Below are positions 9,639-18,481 of a stretch of DNA of 64,000 nt, one piece after another. The notes beneath the pieces are model-generated. The model was not told where the DNA came from. It saw nothing but the letters and a program-made list of their open reading frames with translations, and searched no databases. Each line of letters begins with the position of its first letter. Position 1 is the first letter of the stretch. This stretch comes from Erysipelothrix sp. HDW6A (GTDB lineage Bacteria; Bacillota_I; Bacilli_A; Erysipelotrichales; Erysipelotrichaceae): assembly GCF_011400295.1 (NCBI RefSeq), contig NZ_CP049859.1, positions 1,240,001 to 1,304,000 on the forward strand, written 5' to 3'. Position numbers and translations under genes: made by a program.

Positions 9639-11480
9639 ATGCAAGCAATTATTCTCGCTGCAGGTATGGGGTCACGTTTAGGAAATTTAACTGAAGTACA
9701 TCCAAAATGTATGGTTGAGGTTAGTGGTATATCCATGATTGAGCGCATGCTCCGACAATTGGATGATAAGAACTTAGAAAAAATTGTTATTGTAAATGGT
9801 TATGAGCACCAAGTATTAGAAGACTTTATTGGAAAGATTGATATTAATACTAAGATTGAATACATCACAAATCACATTTATGATGAAACCAATAATATTT
9901 ATTCGTTATTTCTTGCTAAAGACGTATTGTTAAAAGACGATACAGTATTAATTGAATCAGATTTAATAATTCAAGAAGGAATGTTAGATCAACTTTTTAA
10001 CGATACATCAAAGGCATCAGCTTTAGTTGCAAAATATGAACCTTGGATGGATGGTACGGTAGTTACTCTAAATGAGAGTGATGAAATTACAGACTTTATT
10101 GGTAAAGCAGATTTTAATTATTCGAATATAGACACTTACTATAAGACCGTTAACATCTATAAGTTCTCAAAAGAATTTAGTAGAGATTTCTATGTGCCAT
10201 ACTTAGACTCATATATGAAATCTTCTGGAGTTAACGAATACTATGAAAATGTATTGAAATTTACTGCGTTAATTCCAAACTACACAATGAAAGCAATTAT
10301 CAACAAGAACTTCGATTGGTATGAAGTAGATGATGTCCAAGATTTAGATATTGCTAATGTTATGTTCGCAAGAACAACTGAAGAAAAACTTGCCTTAATG
10401 CAAAAGCGTTTCGGAGGATACTGGCGTTATCCAAGATTGATTGATTTCTGCTATCTTGTAAATCCATTCTATCCTAATGAAAGATTGCTAGATGAAGTTA
10501 AATCAAATTTCTCTCGTTTAGTTCGTGACTATCCATCCGGCATGTCAGTAAACACCTTACTAGCGGCTAAACATTTTAAAGTTAGAGATGAGCAAATTGT
10601 AATCGGTAATGGAGCTTCAGAGCTAATTAAGTCACTCATGGAGAAATTATCAGGAAATATCGGTATCATTACTCCGACATTTGAGGAGTACCCAAATCGT
10701 TCAAATCACTTAAATGTCATTAATTTAGATAGCTCTAAAATTGGTTACGAATATGATACTGATGATATTATTACTTTCTTTGATGACAAGAATTTAGATT
10801 CACTCTTACTCATTAACCCTGATAATCCATCAGGTAACTACATTACACACAATGACGTAATTAAACTAGTTGCATGGTGTAAGAAAAACAATATCAAATT
10901 AGTGCTTGACGAATCGTTTATTGATTTTGTAGACGATGGTGATATTACATCACTTCTAAAAACAGATATCCTAGATGAATATCCAAACCTATACCTAGTG
11001 AAGAGTATTTCTAAATCATACGGTGTACCTGGCTTTAGGCTTGGCATTCTCGCAACATCTGATTTAGAAGTGATTAAGTTCATTAAAAAAGATGTTTCAA
11101 TCTGGAACATAAACTCATTTGGTGAGTACTATATGCAAATTGTCGATAAGTACAAGAAAAACTTTGAACAAGCGATGATTCAATTTGTGAACGTTCGTAA
11201 TGATTACTATAACAACTTGGTTAAAATACCTAATATGAAGGTACATCCTTCACAAGCTAACTTCATCATGATTGAACTTCTTAATGGATATACATCGAAG
11301 TTTGTAACTGAGGAATTACTTGCGAAATACAACGTATTTATTAAAGATTTATCTCCGAAAACTGGTTTTGATGGTGAGTTCATTCGTATTGCTGTAAAGA
11401 CTCCTGAAGAGAATCAATCATTACTTGACGGCTTGGATACCATTATGAGAGGACCAATTCATGAAACTTCAAGCAATTAG
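9639..11480 (+). CDS. LicC-like nucleotidyltransferase fused to a CobD/HisC-like PLP enzyme
   Basis: 613 residues. The ATG at 9639 has GGTGGAGG at the right distance, and gives the canonical nucleotidyltransferase start MQAIILAAGMGSRLG; an ATG 18 bases upstream lacks such a site. Residues 1-245 resemble choline/ethanolamine-phosphate cytidylyltransferases (LicC type): LAAGMGSRLG (6-15), PKCMVEV, the phrase YDETNNIYSLFLAKD (81-95) and LIESD (104-108). Residues about 250-613 are a fold-type I PLP enzyme of the HisC/CobD class: NPDNPSG (393-399), DESFIDF (424-430), and SISKSYGVPGFRLG with PLP lysine K459. DESFIDF and GVPGFRLG are closest to CobD, the threonine-phosphate decarboxylase. Its stop overlaps the DUF1015 gene by 20 bases. 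I infer synthesis of a CDP-activated amino-alcohol phosphate; an aminotransferase role as in PntC-type fusions is the main alternative. Confidence 0.85.
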   Translation: MQAIILAAGMGSRLGNLTEVHPKCMVEVSGISMIERMLRQLDDKNLEKIVIVNGYEHQVLEDFIGKIDINTKIEYITNHIYDETNNIYSLFLAKDVLLKDDTVLIESDLIIQEGMLDQLFNDTSKASALVAKYEPWMDGTVVTLNESDEITDFIGKADFNYSNIDTYYKTVNIYKFSKEFSRDFYVPYLDSYMKSSGVNEYYENVLKFTALIPNYTMKAIINKNFDWYEVDDVQDLDIANVMFARTTEEKLALMQKRFGGYWRYPRLIDFCYLVNPFYPNERLLDEVKSNFSRLVRDYPSGMSVNTLLAAKHFKVRDEQIVIGNGASELIKSLMEKLSGNIGIITPTFEEYPNRSNHLNVINLDSSKIGYEYDTDDIITFFDDKNLDSLLLINPDNPSGNYITHNDVIKLVAWCKKNNIKLVLDESFIDFVDDGDITSLLKTDILDEYPNLYLVKSISKSYGVPGFRLGILATSDLEVIKFIKKDVSIWNINSFGEYYMQIVDKYKKNFEQAMIQFVNVRNDYYNNLVKIPNMKVHPSQANFIMIELLNGYTSKFVTEELLAKYNVFIKDLSPKTGFDGEFIRIAVKTPEENQSLLDGLDTIMRGPIHETSSN

Positions 11481-12501
11481 TGATAGTTATGTAAACTTAA
11501 GTGGGGAAGTATACGATCCCGACTTTATCAACCTGGCTAATATAGTTGATGGAAAGATTGCTTTTGACAAACGTACTCGATTTTTGAATGATGAACTAAA
11601 AAATAAGTTAAACAGTCAACAATTGGATCAGTTTGAGAATGCTGTTTATATTGTAGAGCACAAAGGTAAGTACTGTCTGATATGTGATATTGATTTGGAT
11701 GATTACAGAGAAGGGAAGTTGATTACTCACGAACTTGTGCTTCCAGACACCATTCAGGGGATGTTGAGTAATCTTCAAGTATACAATGCTGAAACAGCAC
11801 CAACGTTCTTGATAAGTGCAGACACTCTTGATTTGCATCAATTCGTTAGTAATCTTCCGCATCATGAAATCACTATTCAAGATATTAATATATTCGTATT
11901 TACGAATGAAGTGGCTTCAAAACTACTGGAATCTCTTGAATCAATCCGAACACTCATTGTTGGAGATGGACATCACCGCTTGTATACGAGCTCATTATTC
12001 AACCGTAAGCCAACGATCATGACCTGTATCATGAACATTGATGATGTGACCATTAACAGTATTGATCGTATTATCCATGATATTCAAATAGAGGACTTTC
12101 AAAAAGCTAAAGCATTTATTGATAAGCAGTTTAAAGTAACTGAAACTAAATTTCCTTTATCAAAAGGAAGCGTGTGTATCAGTTATAGGAAACAAAGTTT
12201 CGTGGTTAATTTAATTGATTTAGAATCTGATGCATTCTGGAATAATGATGTCTACCGCTTGAACACTCAGATTTTATCTCAAGCTTTTGGAATCTATGAC
12301 ACAAGTCAACTTGATTACTTTGTCAATGAAAAGCAGTGTTTGGATTGTATCAATAAAGATGAGAACTCAGTTCGAATACAGCTTGCACCAATTTCTAAGG
12401 ATGAGGTATTATTTGTATCCAAGAAAAAAGCAATCATGCCACCGAAGTCTACGGCTTTTGGGCCGAAGTTTCCATCGTTTTTAATCTTTAAGAAATATTA
12501 A
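11461..12501 (+). CDS. DUF1015 family protein (candidate free-serine kinase)
   Basis: 346 residues, slightly shorter than the ~400 usual for the family. The DUF1015 marks are the THE motif (89-91), GDGHHR (168-173) and the C-terminal MPPKSTAFGPKFPS. The GDGHHR motif recalls the DGHTR-type motif of ParB/SerK-fold proteins, among which SerK and SbnI phosphorylate free L-serine, and DUF1015 genes often neighbour serA/serC. Kinase function here is therefore inference. The start at 11461 lies inside the end of the upstream fusion gene and has a GAGAGGA site, so translation is coupled. If it supplies O-phosphoserine, the CobD-like domain upstream could decarboxylate it to phosphoethanolamine. Confidence 0.8.
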   Translation: MKLQAISDSYVNLSGEVYDPDFINLANIVDGKIAFDKRTRFLNDELKNKLNSQQLDQFENAVYIVEHKGKYCLICDIDLDDYREGKLITHELVLPDTIQGMLSNLQVYNAETAPTFLISADTLDLHQFVSNLPHHEITIQDINIFVFTNEVASKLLESLESIRTLIVGDGHHRLYTSSLFNRKPTIMTCIMNIDDVTINSIDRIIHDIQIEDFQKAKAFIDKQFKVTETKFPLSKGSVCISYRKQSFVVNLIDLESDAFWNNDVYRLNTQILSQAFGIYDTSQLDYFVNEKQCLDCINKDENSVRIQLAPISKDEVLFVSKKKAIMPPKSTAFGPKFPSFLIFKKY

Positions 12502-12721
12502 TCATTATTCCTACTAGAATCATTGATTACAAGAATACGATAACTAAATGTATCGATTAATTTGTGTCAACAATACTACAAGGTTGTAAAAGAGCTTTAT
12601 ATACAGAGTATAGTAGTGGTAAGCGACTTGCAATTGGTATAATAATGCTATATAATTTAATCATACTTTGAAACAAGGGAGTGGCTCGCCACTCCTTATA
12701 TTATTGTCTTAAGGAGAAAAA
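12502..12721 (+). promoter_or_regulatory. Promoter and leader of the rimP-nusA-infB operon
   Basis: TTGCAA (12628-12633), 17-base spacer, TATAAT (12651-12656). The leader contains a strong hairpin: GGAGTGG (12678-12684) pairs with CCACTCC (12689-12695) around CTCG. No T run follows it, so it is not an ordinary terminator. It ends about 20 bases before the AAGGAGA ribosome site of rimP. Apart from these I see no feature in this 220-base gap. Confidence 0.75.
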
Positions 12722-13153
12722 ATGGATAAGTATTTAGAAATTTTTACGCCGATTGCTGATACATTTGGTGTCAACATCGTCGATATAGATAAGGTCGGAA
12801 ATGACATTCTTGAACTTGGAATCGCAAGAAAAGATTTCGTTCCGGTTGACTTAGATCTATGTGCACAAGTCGCTGAAGCTTTTGGTGAAGCGATTAACTA
12901 TGAAATTGGTCTTGATGTTGGCTCAGCGGGTGCTGAACGTATTATTGAACCAGAAAATTATATTGACTTAGAAAATCAATACGTATTCATTCAATTTATG
13001 AATCCATTTCAAGGTGCTGATTACGTAGAAGGTACTGTAAAAACTGTTGATCAAGATAACGTTACGGTTACATACCGTCAAAAAACTGCTTTGAAAGAAG
13101 TTGCAATTGAACGTAAAAATATAAAAATGCTGCGTCTTGCAGTCAAAGTATAA
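12722..13153 (+). CDS. rimP: Ribosome maturation factor RimP
   Basis: 143 residues, normal for the family. RimP assists 30S subunit maturation. It has the typical LDVGSAGAERI (compare the family's SSPGLERPL) around residues 64-74 and a C-terminal SH3-like domain with the EGTVKTVDQDNVTVTY stretch. The ATG follows AAGGAGAAAA. First gene of the classical nusA-infB operon; nusA starts 15 bases after its stop. Confidence 0.93.
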   Translation: MDKYLEIFTPIADTFGVNIVDIDKVGNDILELGIARKDFVPVDLDLCAQVAEAFGEAINYEIGLDVGSAGAERIIEPENYIDLENQYVFIQFMNPFQGADYVEGTVKTVDQDNVTVTYRQKTALKEVAIERKNIKMLRLAVKV

Positions 13154-13167
13154 GGAGATAATTTGAA

Positions 13168-14811
13168 ATGAACGTAAAAAATGTAATTGCTGCAATGCAA
13201 GAAATCGAAGACAACCGTAATATCTCTAAAGAAATTATTATTGATGCTCTTCAAGATTCCTTGGTGAAAGCCTTTCGCCGCCAAATTGGAGTTCCAGATG
13301 CAATTGTAGAAGTATTAATCGATGAAACAACTCAAGAAATGAAACTATTCCATAAGTTTGAAGTTGTTGAAGAAGTAGAAGATGATGAACTTCAAGTAGG
13401 GATTCACGAATTAGAGGATAATAGTCAAGGACTAAAAGTAGGGGACTTCTACGTAATAGAACAACCTATTGAAGAACTCGGTCGTGCAGCTGCTACCTTA
13501 GCAAAAAACGTCATCAAACAAAAGATTCGTGAAGCAGAAAAACAAGGTGTTTACGATGAATACATTGATCAACTAGGTGAAATGATTATGGCTATGGTTG
13601 AGAGTGTTGAAGAAAAATTTGTAGTAGTAAACCTTGGTAAATCACTTGCAGTTATGCCAAGAGCTGCTCAAATCGAAGGTGAACAATACCGCGAAGGACA
13701 AATGCTAAAGGTTGTTATTACAGATGTTAATAAAGATACCAAAGGTGCTCAAATCTTAGTATCACGTGCTGATGCAATGTTAGTGCGTCGTTTGTTCGAA
13801 AATGAAGTTCCTGAAATCTTTGATGGACAAGTTGAAATTAAGGCAATTGCTCGTGAAGCTGGTGAACGTACCAAGATTGCTGTTTACTCACATGATCCAG
13901 ATATCGATGCTATTGGTGCATGTATTGGTCCCCGTGGACAACGTGTTCAAGCTATCATCGAAGAACTTAAAGGTGAAAAAATTGATATCTTTGAGTGGAG
14001 CGATAACATGATTGATTTAGTAGGTAATGCATTATCACCTGCTGAAGTTGTTGCAGTCTTCCCAAATAAAGACAACAAAGGTCTTGTTGTTATTGTAGAA
14101 GATTCACAACTTTCATTAGCTATTGGTAAACGTGGTAAAAACGCACGTTTAGCAGTTCGTCTTGCAAAACAACGTATCGATATTAAATCAATTTCAGATG
14201 CGCAAGCAGAAGGTATTGATTATGAAACACTAATGCAAGAATACCAAAATGAAATCAATGCTAAACTTGCAGATAAAGCAGATACTTCAGTTGTTGAAAA
14301 AATTGAATTACCAGTTGAAGAAAGTGTCGAAGATGTAGTTGAAGAAACAGTAGTTGAAGAAGTTGCTGTTGATGAAGCTCCAGTAGTTAAAGAAACAACT
14401 GTAGTGGCAGATGCTGTTGAAGAACCAATAGTTGAAGAAACTGTAGCACCTGTTGAAGAAACAGTTGAATCTAAAGAAGAAGCTGAAGCAATTGAAAAAG
14501 CTAAAGTGGATCGTAAGAAAGCCCTCAAACCACGTACAGACTACGTATCTAAGTTTGAAGAACTAGCCGATGTATCACGTCAACAAGATGAACAAGCAAC
14601 ATACCGTCGTCGTCGTAAAGAACGTGATAAAGAAGAAGAAAAACCAGTTAATACAGCAGAACTTCTGAAAGAGATGGAATATGAAATTGTTCCTGAATAC
14701 TCTCAAGAAGAACTTGAAGAAGTTAAACGTCAACAACAAGAAGAAGAAAATTCATGGTATGAAGACGATATTGACTTTGACGAGTACGATGATTATTACG
14801 ATAAAGATTAG
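13168..14811 (+). CDS. nusA: Transcription termination/antitermination factor NusA with long acidic tail
   Basis: 547 residues against ~370 in Bacillus. The core (1-350) has the RNA-polymerase-binding N-terminal domain, an S1 domain near 135-200 (VVVNLGKSLAVMPRAAQ), and two KH domains (IGACIGPRGQRVQ near 250 and LAIGKRGKNARLAVRLA near 313-330). Residues about 365-547 are low-complexity and very acidic, dominated by V/E repeats such as VEESVEDVVEETVVEE, then a basic patch (YRRRRKERDKEEEK) and a final D/E/Y-rich stretch. The tail resembles no folded domain. The start follows AAGGAGATAATTTGAA. Confidence 0.96.
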   Translation: MNVKNVIAAMQEIEDNRNISKEIIIDALQDSLVKAFRRQIGVPDAIVEVLIDETTQEMKLFHKFEVVEEVEDDELQVGIHELEDNSQGLKVGDFYVIEQPIEELGRAAATLAKNVIKQKIREAEKQGVYDEYIDQLGEMIMAMVESVEEKFVVVNLGKSLAVMPRAAQIEGEQYREGQMLKVVITDVNKDTKGAQILVSRADAMLVRRLFENEVPEIFDGQVEIKAIAREAGERTKIAVYSHDPDIDAIGACIGPRGQRVQAIIEELKGEKIDIFEWSDNMIDLVGNALSPAEVVAVFPNKDNKGLVVIVEDSQLSLAIGKRGKNARLAVRLAKQRIDIKSISDAQAEGIDYETLMQEYQNEINAKLADKADTSVVEKIELPVEESVEDVVEETVVEEVAVDEAPVVKETTVVADAVEEPIVEETVAPVEETVESKEEAEAIEKAKVDRKKALKPRTDYVSKFEELADVSRQQDEQATYRRRRKERDKEEEKPVNTAELLKEMEYEIVPEYSQEELEEVKRQQQEEENSWYEDDIDFDEYDDYYDKD

Positions 14812-14823
14812 GGGTGATTTCTA

Positions 14824-15078
14824 ATGCGTAAAGAACCAATGCGCAAATGTGTTGTGAGCCAAGAACAATTCCCTAAAAAGGATCTTTTAAGAATTGTGTT
14901 AACTCCAGAGAACACAGTAGAAATTGATGAGACTGGACGTAAGAATGGTCGAGGTGCTTATCTTGCTAAAAGACTCGATATTATTGAGACTGCAAAGAAA
15001 ACACGAGCACTTGATCGAGCATTGAAAACGAAAGTGGATGATTCATTTTATGACGAATTATTCGAATATTTTAAATAA
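14824..15078 (+). CDS. ylxR: YlxR family RNA-binding protein (RNase P modulator)
   Basis: 84 residues. It carries the family motifs MRKCVVSQEQFPKKDLLRIV and RKNGRGAYL. YlxR/RnpM binds RNA and is reported to modulate RNase P in Bacillus. It lies 12 bases after nusA with GGGGTGATTTCT before the ATG, and overlaps the next gene. Confidence 0.9.
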   Translation: MRKEPMRKCVVSQEQFPKKDLLRIVLTPENTVEIDETGRKNGRGAYLAKRLDIIETAKKTRALDRALKTKVDDSFYDELFEYFK

Positions 15079-15391
15079 GGATGGTTTACTTAGTTCATTA
15101 GGACTTTGTAAACGAGCAGGTAAATTAGTTTATGGTGATAAACTAATCCCTGCAATCCAAAATAAAAGTGTGAAATGTGTTGTTTTAGCTGACAATGCAT
15201 CAGAACGTACCAAAAAACAAATACGAGATAAGGCAAAACATGCTAAAATAGATATAGTAAGTGGACTTACTGTCGAAGAAATTTCGTGGGCAATTGGTAT
15301 GGTCCAACGCGTTGCTGTTGGAATAACAGATGAACAAGTTTTAAAAGTAGTAATGAAAAATATAGAAAGAGGTGACGGGTTAAGTGAGTAA
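15050..15391 (+). CDS. ylxQ: L7Ae-like K-turn RNA-binding protein YlxQ
   Basis: About 113 residues if the ATG at 15050 is used; an in-frame ATG at 15038 is also possible. Both lie inside ylxR, so translation is coupled. The sequence LLSSLGLCKRAGKLVYG followed by VVLADNASERTKKQIRDKA matches ribosomal protein L7Ae/L30e family YlxQ. In Bacillus this family binds kink-turn RNA. The stop overlaps the GTG start of infB by eight bases. Confidence 0.88.
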   Translation: MTNYSNILNKDGLLSSLGLCKRAGKLVYGDKLIPAIQNKSVKCVVLADNASERTKKQIRDKAKHAKIDIVSGLTVEEISWAIGMVQRVAVGITDEQVLKVVMKNIERGDGLSE

Positions 15392-17231
15392 AAGAAAACC
15401 AAATCGTGGTGGCAAACGAACTAACAGAAATAAAAAAGCGCCACAAAGCACATTTAAACCGAAGGATGTGGTTGTTAAGGAATTTGAATATACTGAAGGA
15501 GTAACTGTAAAAGATCTTTCAGAACTTATTAACAAAAGTCCTGCAGATATCATCAAACTACTCTTTATGATGGGAACAATGGTTACAATCAATACATCAT
15601 TAGATGATGAAACTGTTGAACTCATTGCTATGGAATATGATATTGAACCAACAAAGGTAGAACCAGTTGATACCTTAACATTGGAGGATACAATTGAAGA
15701 TGATCCAGCATTACTTCAAGAACGCGCTCCAATCGTTACAATCATGGGACACGTTGACCATGGTAAAACAACAACACTTGATACAATTCGTAATGCTGAT
15801 GTTGTAACAGGTGAATTTGGTGGAATTACACAACATATTGGTGCTTACCAAGTAACACATAAAGGAAAGCGAATTACATTCCTTGATACTCCTGGTCACG
15901 AGGCTTTTACAGCTATGCGTGCTCGTGGAGCAAGTGTTACTGATATCGTTATTGTTGTTGTTGCAGCTGATGATGGGGTTATGCCTCAAACACGTGAAGC
16001 TGTTGACCATGCAAAAGCAGCTAACGCACCATTAATTGTAGCAATTAATAAAATTGATAAACCAAATCCAAATTTTGAACGTATCTACTCAGAATTCACT
16101 GATTTAGGTGTTACACCTGAAGAGTGGGGTGGAGAAACAGTGTTTGTTAAGATTTCTGCAAAAACTGGCGAAGGTATTGAAAACTTATTAGATACTATTC
16201 AAGTAGCTGCAGAATTAGAAGAACTCAAAGCAAATCCAAAACGTTTAGCATTTGGTACAGTTATTGAAGCAAAACTTGATAAGAGTCGTGGTCCAGTAGC
16301 TACTCTCTTAGTTCAAAAAGGTACATTAAAACAAGGAGATCCTCTCGTTGTTGGTACGACTTATGGCCGTGTGCGTAAAATGACTGATAGTCGCGGACGT
16401 GAACTACAAGAAGCAATTCCATCAATGCCTGTGGAAATTATTGGATTGAACGAAGTTCCAATCGCTGGTGATTTATTCCGTGCATTTAAAGATGAAAAAG
16501 AATCTCGTGCTGTTGCTCAAAAACGTAATGTTGTTAAAGTTGAGATGGACCGAAATCAAACAAGTGCATTAAGTCTTGATGATTTAGCAAGTCAAATTGA
16601 AACAGGTGACATTCGTGATATTAACGTTATCTTGAAAGCTGACGTTCAAGGTTCAGCAGAAGCTGTTAAAGCAGCTCTAGAACGTATTGAAGTTGGTGAT
16701 GGTAAAGAAGTTGCTGTTAAAGTTATTCGTTCAACAGTTGGTGGAATCACTGAAAGTGATATCATGTTAGCATCAGCATCCAATGCAGTTATTATCGGAT
16801 TTAACATTCGTCCTACTGCAGCAATTCGTAAGAAAGCTGAAGAAGAAGGAATTGAAATCCGTCTCTACAACATTATCTATAAAGCTGTAGAAGCTATGGA
16901 AGCTGCTATGAAGGGTATGCTTGCACCAGTATTTGAAGAAGTAATTCATGGACAAGCTGAAGTTCGTGAAACTTACCATGTATCTAAAGTTGGTACAATT
17001 GCTGGATGTATGGTAACTGATGGTAAAGTAGTTAAAGATTCAAGTGTCCGCTTAATGCGTGATGGTGTAGTTGTTTATGAAGGTAAAATGGCAAGCCTTA
17101 AACGATTCCAAAATGATGCAAAAGAAGTTGCTCAAGGTTACGAATGTGGTATCACAATCGCTAACTTTAATGATATTAAAATTGGTGATGTCATTGAATC
17201 CTTTGGAGAAATTCAAGTAGAACAGGAGTAA
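15384..17231 (+). CDS. infB: Translation initiation factor IF-2
   Basis: 615 residues, a short IF-2 (Bacillus 716) because the variable N-terminal region is only a basic stretch of about 25 residues. An IF2_N domain follows ([20 protein letters not shown]). G-domain motifs: GHVDHGKT (G1, near 121-128), GGITQHIG (G2), DTPGHE (G3), NKID (G4) and SAKTGEG (G5). Domains II-IV continue to the C-terminus with [14 protein letters not shown]-2 is the GTPase that places initiator tRNA on the ribosome. GTG start preceded by AAGAGGTGACGG. Confidence 0.97.
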   Translation: MSKRKPNRGGKRTNRNKKAPQSTFKPKDVVVKEFEYTEGVTVKDLSELINKSPADIIKLLFMMGTMVTINTSLDDETVELIAMEYDIEPTKVEPVDTLTLEDTIEDDPALLQERAPIVTIMGHVDHGKTTTLDTIRNADVVTGEFGGITQHIGAYQVTHKGKRITFLDTPGHEAFTAMRARGASVTDIVIVVVAADDGVMPQTREAVDHAKAANAPLIVAINKIDKPNPNFERIYSEFTDLGVTPEEWGGETVFVKISAKTGEGIENLLDTIQVAAELEELKANPKRLAFGTVIEAKLDKSRGPVATLLVQKGTLKQGDPLVVGTTYGRVRKMTDSRGRELQEAIPSMPVEIIGLNEVPIAGDLFRAFKDEKESRAVAQKRNVVKVEMDRNQTSALSLDDLASQIETGDIRDINVILKADVQGSAEAVKAALERIEVGDGKEVAVKVIRSTVGGITESDIMLASASNAVIIGFNIRPTAAIRKKAEEEGIEIRLYNIIYKAVEAMEAAMKGMLAPVFEEVIHGQAEVRETYHVSKVGTIAGCMVTDGKVVKDSSVRLMRDGVVVYEGKMASLKRFQNDAKEVAQGYECGITIANFNDIKIGDVIESFGEIQVEQE

Positions 17232-17235
17232 ACTT

Positions 17236-17580
17236 ATGTCAGTAAAAAAAGAACGTATAGAGTCAATTATTAAAAGAGAAGTAGCACCCGTCATCAACAA
17301 TCGCCTTAACGATCCTGCATTGAAACATGCAAACGTTACAGACGTTGTTGTGACAAATGATCTATCCTTTGCAACAATTTATGTGAGTTTCTTAGAAGAA
17401 TCACAGAAAGAAAAAGGTATGGAAGCTTTAGAACGTGCTAAAGGTTTACTTCGTACTGAAGTAAGTAAAGCATTATCAACACGTCGTACTCCAGAGTTAA
17501 TCTTTAAATTAGATGAATCTATTGAGTATGGTAATCATATTGAAGAGCTTCTTGCAAAAATCAAGAAAGAAGAGAAATAG
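17236..17580 (+). CDS. rbfA: Ribosome-binding factor A
   Basis: 114 residues, normal. RbfA is a KH-like 30S maturation factor that acts on the 5' end of 16S rRNA. Recognised by RIESIIKREVAPVINNRLNDP at the N-terminus (helix and start of the KH fold) and the ending TPELIFKLDESIEYGNHIEELL. ATG preceded by ACAGGAG, four bases after infB. Its stop codon lies in the left arm of a terminator hairpin. Confidence 0.95.
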   Translation: MSVKKERIESIIKREVAPVINNRLNDPALKHANVTDVVVTNDLSFATIYVSFLEESQKEKGMEALERAKGLLRTEVSKALSTRRTPELIFKLDESIEYGNHIEELLAKIKKEEK

Positions 17581-17602
17581 TATCACTTCGATACTATTTT
17601 TT
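17577..17602 (+). terminator. Terminator after rbfA
   Basis: ATAGTATC (17577-17584) pairs perfectly with GATACTAT (17590-17597) around ACTTC and leads into six T residues, overlapping the rbfA stop codon. It separates truB-ribF from the infB operon, at least in part. Confidence 0.8.
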
Positions 17603-17647
17603 CTTCATTAATTAAGTTAGAATATTGATAAAAAGAATGAGGGAATT

Positions 17648-18481
17648 ATGGACGGAATATTGTGTATAGATAAACCAGAAAATATGACATCTTTTGATGT
17701 TGTTAAAAAAGTACGTTGGCTAACTAAAGCTAAAGTTGGTCATAGCGGTACTTTAGATCCAATGGCAACAGGAGTTCTTGTTCTTGCTTTAAATAAGGCA
17801 ACGAAAGCTTTGCCATACTTAGGTGTAAGTGATAAGACTTATCATACAAAATTAAAACTCGGTTTGAAAACACATACTGGTGATATTTGGGGAGATATCC
17901 TTGAAACAAGTGATGTTCATGAACTACCACTAGATTTAATTAAAGAAACACTAAGTTCTATGCTTGGTGATATGACCCAACGCGTACCAAAAGTTTCCGC
18001 TAAGAAAATTGATGGCAAACGATCATATCAATATGTTTTAGATAATCAAGAGGTTAAAGAGCTTACTACCGCAATTACAATTCATTCTATTGAATTTATT
18101 TCGTATCAAGACGATGAAATAGAATTTGTAGCGAAGGTATCAAATGGAACCTATATCCGCACCTTATGTGAAGATATTGCAGATAAACTTGGCACAATAG
18201 GCACGATGTCCTACTTGCGTAGAACTGAAGTAGGTCCATTTAAACTTGAAAATTGTTTGAAATTAGAAGATATTGATATGAATGTTTCAGTCTTACCTAC
18301 TAAAAAGGGGATTGAACTACCTGTTATTTTTGATGAGAGCTATTCTGAAGATATTAAAAACGGTAGAAGGTTAAAGCTAGATACAGACCATGATAAGGTG
18401 TTACTGGATGCTGGTGAGTATTTTGCTGTTTATGAAAGAGAAAGAGATACTGTATTTAAATCAGTTCGAGGACTATGGTAA
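17648..18481 (+). CDS. truB: tRNA pseudouridine-55 synthase TruB
   Basis: 277 residues. The motif GHSGTLDPMATGVL contains the catalytic aspartate at residue 37; KTYHTKLKLGLKTHTGD and SNGTYIRTLCEDIA are further family signatures. TruB makes pseudouridine 55 in the T-loop of tRNAs. ATG preceded by GAGGGAATT. The stop overlaps the ribF start (TAATG). Confidence 0.96.
   Translation: MDGILCIDKPENMTSFDVVKKVRWLTKAKVGHSGTLDPMATGVLVLALNKATKALPYLGVSDKTYHTKLKLGLKTHTGDIWGDILETSDVHELPLDLIKETLSSMLGDMTQRVPKVSAKKIDGKRSYQYVLDNQEVKELTTAITIHSIEFISYQDDEIEFVAKVSNGTYIRTLCEDIADKLGTIGTMSYLRRTEVGPFKLENCLKLEDIDMNVSVLPTKKGIELPVIFDESYSEDIKNGRRLKLDTDHDKVLLDAGEYFAVYERERDTVFKSVRGLW

Noticed and set aside
14280-14480. Apparent tandem DNA repeat (GTTGAAGAA-like units) in nusA
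   Set aside because: Imperfect, codon-phased low complexity of a Val/Glu-rich protein tail, not a mobile or CRISPR-type repeat.
14220-14528. 102-codon open frame antisense to the nusA tail, rich in Ser and Thr
   Set aside because: It is the mirror of the GAA/GTT codon repeats of the acidic tail; no start signals.
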